NCBI GenBank assembly: GCA_900757195.1
Contig: CAAEMZ010000016.1
Span: forward strand, 1 to 64,000
Length of the DNA stretch: 64,000 nucleotides
Source of the DNA: Lachnospiraceae bacterium
GTDB lineage: Bacteria; Bacillota; Clostridia; Lachnospirales; Lachnospiraceae
Direction of reading: 5' to 3'
The notes beneath the pieces were generated by a model. It made no database searches. It was not told where the DNA came from and saw only the letters and a list, made by a program, of their open reading frames with translations. This document shows, piece after piece, positions 59,758 through 64,000 of the stretch (positions within the stretch are counted from its first letter, which is position 1; the number at the start of each line of letters is the position of its first letter). Both the position numbers and the translations under genes were made by a program.

Positions 59758-60450
59758 ATGATTTATTCACATGAAGTAGAAATGATGTGCCCGGTAGCTC
59801 AGGGTGTGAGCCACGGCGCAGCTCCGATTCCGGAAGAGGCAAAATGGGTAAAAGCGAAGGAGATCAAAGATATTTCCGGACTGACACACGGCATTGGCTG
59901 GTGTGCTCCTCAGCAGGGAACCTGTAAATTAACACTGAACGTGAAAGACGGAATTATTCAGGAAGCACTGGTAGAAACGATCGGATGTTCAGGAATGACC
60001 CATTCCGCAGCGATGGCTTCGGAGATCCTTCCGGGAAGAACGATTCTGGAAGCCTTAAATACAGACCTTGTCTGTGATGCGATCAATACAGCCATGAGAG
60101 AGTTATTCTTACAGATTGTTTACGGACGCAGCCAGTCCGCATTTTCCGAAGACGGTCTGCCGATCGGCGCAGGTCTGGAAGATCTCGGAAAAGGCCTTCG
60201 TTCCCAGGTTGGTACGATGTACGGTACTTTAAAGAAAGGCCCTCGTTACCTGGAAATGGCGGAAGGTTATGTGACAGGTATTGCTCTGGATGAAGAAGAC
60301 CAGATTATCGGATATCAGTACATAAGCTTTGGTAAGATGATGGATTTCATCAAAGCCGGCGATGATGCAAACACTGCACTGGAAAAGGCCAGGGGACAGT
60401 ATGGCCGTGTGGAAGACGCAGTGAAAATTATTGACCCAAGACAGGAATAA
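59758..60450 (+). CDS. NifU-like Fe-S scaffold domain protein
   Basis: A 230-residue protein whose middle matches the NifU/IscU N-terminal fold: CKLTLNVKDGIIQEALVETIGCSGMTHSAAMASEILPG with one Cys in the IGC position, another in the WCAPQQGTC segment, and MMCPVAQG near the start. It is about 100 residues longer than IscU. It probably holds an Fe-S cluster or metal and works with the GGGtGRT protein encoded 17 bases downstream. Codons are strongly biased, suggesting abundance. Start at 59758 follows AAAGGGG. Confidence 0.78.
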   Translation: MIYSHEVEMMCPVAQGVSHGAAPIPEEAKWVKAKEIKDISGLTHGIGWCAPQQGTCKLTLNVKDGIIQEALVETIGCSGMTHSAAMASEILPGRTILEALNTDLVCDAINTAMRELFLQIVYGRSQSAFSEDGLPIGAGLEDLGKGLRSQVGTMYGTLKKGPRYLEMAEGYVTGIALDEEDQIIGYQYISFGKMMDFIKAGDDANTALEKARGQYGRVEDAVKIIDPRQE

Positions 60451-60467
60451 TTCGAGGAGGAAGAGAA

Positions 60468-61478
60468 ATGGCTTTATTTGAATCATATGAAAGAAGAATT
60501 GATAAGATCAATGCCGTATTGAACAGCTATGGTATCGCTTCCATCGAAGAAGCAGAAAAGATCACAAAAGATGCCGGACTGGATGTTTACGGACAGGTAA
60601 AAAAGATCCAGCCGATCTGTTTTGAAAATGCCTGCTGGGCGTATACGGTCGGTGCGGCGATTGCTATTAAAAAGGGCTGTAAGAGAGCAGCGGATGCTGC
60701 CGCAGCCATTGGTGAAGGCCTCCAGGCTTTCTGTATTCCGGGTTCTGTGGCTGACCAGCGTAAAGTAGGTCTGGGACATGGAAATCTCGGAAAGATGCTT
60801 CTGGAAGAAGAAACAGAGTGCTTCTGTTTCCTTGCAGGACATGAATCCTTTGCAGCCGCAGAAGGCGCGATCGGTATCGCTGAAAAGGCAAACAAGGTAC
60901 GTCAGAAACCACTTCGTGTTATCTTAAACGGACTCGGAAAGGATGCGGCTCAGATTATTTCCAGAATCAACGGCTTTACGTATGTAGAAACAGAAATGGA
61001 CTACTACACCGGAGAAGTGAAAGAAGTTTTCCGTAAAGCCTATTCTCAGGGACTTCGTGCAAAAGTTAACTGCTACGGCGCTAACGATGTGACCGAAGGC
61101 GTGGCGATCATGCATAAAGAAGGCGTAGATGTTTCCATTACAGGAAACTCTACAAACCCGACACGTTTCCAGCATCCGGTGGCAGGTACATACAAAAAAG
61201 AATGTATCGAACGCGGTAAGAAATACTTTTCCGTTGCATCCGGCGGTGGTACAGGCCGTACCCTGCATCCGGATAATATGGCGGCAGGTCCTGCATCCTA
61301 TGGTATGACAGATACGATGGGACGTATGCATTCCGATGCACAGTTTGCAGGTTCATCTTCCGTTCCGGCTCATGTGGAGATGATGGGCTTGATCGGTATG
61401 GGCAACAACCCGATGGTTGGTGCGACCGTTGCCGTTGCGGTTCTCGTGGAAGAAGCGGCGAAGGCCGGTAAGTTCTGA
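60468..61478 (+). CDS. GGGtGRT family protein of unknown function
   Basis: A 336-residue protein with the family signature SVASGGGTGRTLHPDNMAAGP and a C-terminal Met- and Gly-rich stretch ending in NNPMVGATVAVAVLVEEAAKAGKF. Two cysteine-containing segments lie near the middle (ECFCFLAGHESF, KVNCYGANDVTEG). I recognise the GGGtGRT family name but know no reaction for it. It is paired with a NifU-like protein and has strongly biased codons, so it is probably abundant. Good AGGAGG upstream. Confidence 0.82.
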   Translation: MALFESYERRIDKINAVLNSYGIASIEEAEKITKDAGLDVYGQVKKIQPICFENACWAYTVGAAIAIKKGCKRAADAAAAIGEGLQAFCIPGSVADQRKVGLGHGNLGKMLLEEETECFCFLAGHESFAAAEGAIGIAEKANKVRQKPLRVILNGLGKDAAQIISRINGFTYVETEMDYYTGEVKEVFRKAYSQGLRAKVNCYGANDVTEGVAIMHKEGVDVSITGNSTNPTRFQHPVAGTYKKECIERGKKYFSVASGGGTGRTLHPDNMAAGPASYGMTDTMGRMHSDAQFAGSSSVPAHVEMMGLIGMGNNPMVGATVAVAVLVEEAAKAGKF

Positions 61479-61517
61479 CCGAAAGCAACTTAATGAAAGC
61501 GTGCCGTCAGGCGGAGC

Positions 61518-61577
61518 TTGACGATGATTAATATACTGTATTAGTATAACGGAGGGGCGTCCTGTTTTGGGCGCCCT
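61518..61577 (+). promoter_or_regulatory. Promoter-like elements and hairpin before the response regulator gene
   Basis: TTGACG (61518-61523) and TAGTAT (61542-61547) are 18 bases apart. AGGGGCG (61553-61559) and CGCCCT (61572-61577) form an imperfect GC-rich hairpin followed by GTTTT, which may end the GGGtGRT transcript or attenuate the next one. Confidence 0.45.
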
Positions 61578-61608
61578 GTTTTCGATGATAGAGAGAAAGG
61601 GCAGAAAA

Positions 61609-62304
61609 GTGAACGAGAATATCAATATCCTTGTAGCCGAAGATGATCCGGACATTAACCGGCTGATCGGGAAAATTTTGAAAAATGCCGGTTACGAAGT
61701 GATTTCGGCCTTTTCAGGAACGGAAGCGGCCATGTGCCTTGAAATGAAGGCCTTTGATCTGCTTCTTCTGGACCTGATGATGCCGGGAATGGATGGTGAA
61801 CGTCTGCTGACGGAACTCCGTGAAAAAAAGGGAATGAATACGCCGGTGCTGATACTTTCGGCGAAGGCAGCGCTGGCGGATAAGGTACGCCTGCTGACCG
61901 GAGGCGCCGATGATTATATGACCAAGCCCTTTGAGCCGGAAGAGCTTCTGGCCAGAGTGGGCGCCATTCTCAGGAGAAGCCATAAAAAGGAAGAAAAAGC
62001 AGATGAAGTCCTGAAACATAAAAATCTCCAATTATATCCGGCGTCCCATCAGATCCGGGTCTGCGGACAGGAAATCTCGCTGACAAAGCATGAATTTGAA
62101 CTTCTGCATGTCATGCTGCAGTCTCCGGGAAAAGTTTTTTCTAGAGAAATGCTGTATGAGCAGGTCTGGCAGGGCGGGTATTATGGTGAAGATAATAGTG
62201 TCAATGTTCATATCAGCAATATTCGAAAGAAAATCAGCGCTGTGGATCAGACGACAGAATATATCAAAACGGTCTGGGGCATTGGTTTTAAGATATCCGA
62301 ATAG
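61609..62304 (+). CDS. OmpR-type response regulator
   Basis: A 231-residue regulator with receiver residues in VAEDDPD, LLLDLMMPGMDG, LSAKA and TKPFEP, and a winged-helix domain (SLTKHEFELLHVML, SVNVHISNIRKKI, WGIGFKISE). The GTG at 61609 follows GAAAGGG. Upstream ATGs at 61567 and 61585 lie in the hairpin region. The tandem ACTTTCTT repeats after its stop are its probable target. No kinase gene is inside the window; it may follow the exporter genes. Confidence 0.85.
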   Translation: MNENINILVAEDDPDINRLIGKILKNAGYEVISAFSGTEAAMCLEMKAFDLLLLDLMMPGMDGERLLTELREKKGMNTPVLILSAKAALADKVRLLTGGADDYMTKPFEPEELLARVGAILRRSHKKEEKADEVLKHKNLQLYPASHQIRVCGQEISLTKHEFELLHVMLQSPGKVFSREMLYEQVWQGGYYGEDNSVNVHISNIRKKISAVDQTTEYIKTVWGIGFKISE

Positions 62305-62317
62305 CGGAGAGAGTCTT

Positions 62318-62369
62318 TATACTTTCTTTAAACTTTCTTGAGGATTAATTAAAAACAGAAAATTATAAT
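62318..62369 (+). promoter_or_regulatory. Tandem 11-bp repeats and -10 box before the exporter operon
   Basis: TATACTTTCTT (62318-62328) and TAAACTTTCTT (62329-62339) repeat in tandem. TATAAT lies at 62364-62369 with no good -35 box at 17 bases, so activation by a bound OmpR-type regulator is likely. Confidence 0.6.
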
Positions 62370-62429
62370 GATAATCATAAAGGATGCGTATAAAATGTCA
62401 TGAAATACCGCGTCCGGAAAGGAATTATC

Positions 62430-63353
62430 ATGGGAAATGATTGTATAGAGATGAAAAAATTGACGAAGCGGTATAAGAATTTTACCGCTTTGGACCGGGT
62501 GGATATCCGGGTGCGCCGGGGCGATATTTATGGATTGGTCGGCGATAACGGCGCCGGAAAGACCACATTGCTGAAAATTGCTTCCGGACTGCTTTTTCCG
62601 ACAGAGGGGGAGGTCCGGCTGTTTGGAAAATGCGGTGAAAGGGAGCTTGAAAAGAACCGTTCGCGGATGGGGGTGCTTATTGACGACACCGGCTTTTATC
62701 CGTCCCTTACTATTGAAGAAAATCTGGAATATTTCCGGATTCAAAAGGGGATACCGGGAAAAGAAAGTGTCCGGGAAGCACTTGAGATGACAGGTCTTGT
62801 GGGGTACCGAAGGAAAAAGTGCAGGGAATTATCCCTTGGAATGAAGCAGAGACTTGGACTTGCGATCGCCCTTTTGGGGGTGCCGGAGGTGCTGGTGCTG
62901 GATGAACCGATCAACGGCCTCGACCCGAGCGGTATTGTCGAGATGCGGAAGCTTCTTTTGAAATTAAATCAGGAGAAACACATAACCATATTGCTGTCCA
63001 GCCATATTTTAAGTGAATTGGAGCATATGGCTACCGTATACGGCTTTCTTAAAAATGGTGAACTTCTGGAGCAGGTGAGTGCAAAGGAGCTGCAGAGCAG
63101 GTGCAGGGAATATGTGGAAATTCAGGTTTCTGATGCACAGCAGTATGTGGTACTTCTGGAGAAAGCAACGAAAGCAGAGGATTATCAGGTGCTTCCGGAT
63201 GGAAAAATCCATATCTTTCAGGCGGAACTGCCGATAGAGGCGTACAGCAAACTGGCGGTGGACGGCGGTTTATCCGTGTTGTCTTTGTCCAGATATCGGC
63301 AGTCTCTCGAAGATTATTATATGCGCCTGAAGAAGGGAGGCCGGATCGTATGA
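62430..63353 (+). CDS. ABC exporter ATPase (BcrA-like)
   Basis: A 307-residue ATPase with Walker A GDNGAGKTT, signature LSLGMKQR, Walker B VLVLDEPINGLD and LLSSHILSELE. The C-terminal tail of about 90 residues is typical of lantibiotic/bacitracin-type exporters. The start at 62430 follows GGAAAGGA; an ATG at 62400 is possible. It overlaps the permease gene (ATGA). Confidence 0.85.
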   Translation: MGNDCIEMKKLTKRYKNFTALDRVDIRVRRGDIYGLVGDNGAGKTTLLKIASGLLFPTEGEVRLFGKCGERELEKNRSRMGVLIDDTGFYPSLTIEENLEYFRIQKGIPGKESVREALEMTGLVGYRRKKCRELSLGMKQRLGLAIALLGVPEVLVLDEPINGLDPSGIVEMRKLLLKLNQEKHITILLSSHILSELEHMATVYGFLKNGELLEQVSAKELQSRCREYVEIQVSDAQQYVVLLEKATKAEDYQVLPDGKIHIFQAELPIEAYSKLAVDGGLSVLSLSRYRQSLEDYYMRLKKGGRIV

Positions 63354-64000
63354 TGAATTATATAAAAAGTGAATGTTACCGGGTGGTGCATACAAAAACA
63401 TTTTATATCGTGATGGCCGTATTGAGCGGGCTTGTATTGCTGATGAATATAGTAAACAGCATCAGCGGGCATTTAATTCCGGATTTTCGTTATGATACCT
63501 TCCGGTTTTCACTGAACAGCTTCACTTCATTTATAATGCTGATGCTTGCGATGGGCGCGGTGGTTTCGAGCCTTTTGTTTATTGATGACCGGAAAAACGG
63601 CGCACTGGAGCAGGCGGTTTCCTACGGTATTTCCAGAGAAAAAATATTTATCGGGAAATGTATCACAGCCTTTGGATTTTCTCTGGTGATTTTTCTGGAA
63701 GTATTGATTGTTTATGTGGGCAGCGCTTTCATTTTGCTCAGAAATCCGGAATGGCAGCCTTTGAAAGAAATGCTTCTCGGCATAGCAGCGGCCCTGCCGT
63801 CAGCCGCCGGGTCTCTCATATTTACACTGACACTTGGCAGTCTTTATAAAAAAGAAACGCCGATTATTCTATGGTGGAGCGTTGTTTTCTGCATTATTCC
63901 CATGGTTCTGGCGCTGATTGGTCTCCAGGTGGAGGCTGTGGCTGAAATTGCGTCATGGATGCCCTATAACTATTTTAACCGGGAGGTCCGGGTGACCTAT
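63350..64000 (+). CDS. ABC-2 type exporter permease, cut by the window end
   Basis: The first 217 codons of a permease: MMNYIKSECYRVVHTKTF start, a span at about 20-36, then several more spans, with the coupling-helix region DDRKNGALEQAVSYGISREKIF. This is the usual form of the BcrB/ABC-2 permease that partners a BcrA-like ATPase. No stop codon before the end of the window. Substrate unknown; a membrane-active peptide is the usual guess. Confidence 0.82.
   Translation, partial: MMNYIKSECYRVVHTKTFYIVMAVLSGLVLLMNIVNSISGHLIPDFRYDTFRFSLNSFTSFIMLMLAMGAVVSSLLFIDDRKNGALEQAVSYGISREKIFIGKCITAFGFSLVIFLEVLIVYVGSAFILLRNPEWQPLKEMLLGIAAALPSAAGSLIFTLTLGSLYKKETPIILWWSVVFCIIPMVLALIGLQVEAVAEIASWMPYNYFNREVRVTY

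Overview
The window looks like chromosomal DNA of a Gram-positive anaerobe of the class Clostridia, most likely Lachnospiraceae. The evidence is the clostridial core order tgt-yajC-...-SCIFF peptide-SCIFF maturase-secDF-recJ-apt-relA-metallohydrolase-hemZ-hisS-aspS, strong AGGAGG ribosome sites with many GTG/TTG starts, numerous extended -10 promoters (TGnTATAAT), a HemZ-type coproporphyrinogen dehydrogenase, a DUF5688 protein and a NifU-like/GGGtGRT pair. I see no rRNA, tRNA, CRISPR array, transposase, integrase or phage gene.

Layout. 1-4.0 kb: a DUF1461 membrane protein on the minus strand, then a nucleoside hydrolase, an ECF S component and a small radical SAM enzyme that together match the queuosine/queuine salvage set QueK-QueT-type-QueL, then a DUF2238 membrane protein. 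4.0-9.6 kb: a four-gene ABC importer with a DUF3798 binding lipoprotein, substrate unknown. 9.6-13.5 kb: a YhfC membrane protein, a YtrA-type GntR/ABC-2 operon with a palindromic operator, a zinc-ribbon protein and an AT-rich orphan membrane protein. 13.5-21.1 kb: two ABC-F proteins, a TetR regulator with an iron alcohol dehydrogenase, and a GlgX-like GH13 protein that has lost its catalytic residues. 21.1-27.3 kb: luxS with a small companion, divergent from a tandemly duplicated MurT-GatD module whose GatD copies both lack the catalytic Cys and His, followed by a lactonase-fold protein. 27.3-31.8 kb: a two-component system with a membrane protein, a C39-like peptidase and a VanY-like carboxypeptidase; 11-bp phased TGATG repeats stand before both the regulator gene and the peptidase gene. 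31.8-48 kb: aroC, an HPr-like protein without the active histidine, a 13-bp tandem repeat, then the long core run from tgt to hemZ. 48-64 kb: a truncated DUF5688 gene, hisS, aspS, glyA, a flavodoxin-fold reductase, a LUD protein, topoisomerase III, glmS with a left-handed beta-helix transferase-like protein, the NifU-like/GGGtGRT pair, and a response regulator followed by an ABC exporter that runs off the end.

How the parts work together. The salvage set at 0.8-3.1 kb would supply preQ1 to the tgt product at 33.8 kb. YajC and SecDF serve one translocase, and the SCIFF peptide and maturase lie between their genes. glmS and its neighbour belong to amino-sugar and cell-wall supply; the MurT/GatD-like proteins and the VanY/C39 operon also concern the envelope. 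The most interesting unexplained units are the double MurT-pseudoGatD operon, the inactive GH13 protein, the NifU-like/GGGtGRT pair with its GATAAAT motif cluster, and the VanY/C39 regulon with its phased operator repeats. All family assignments are by eye from translated sequence; no database search was run.
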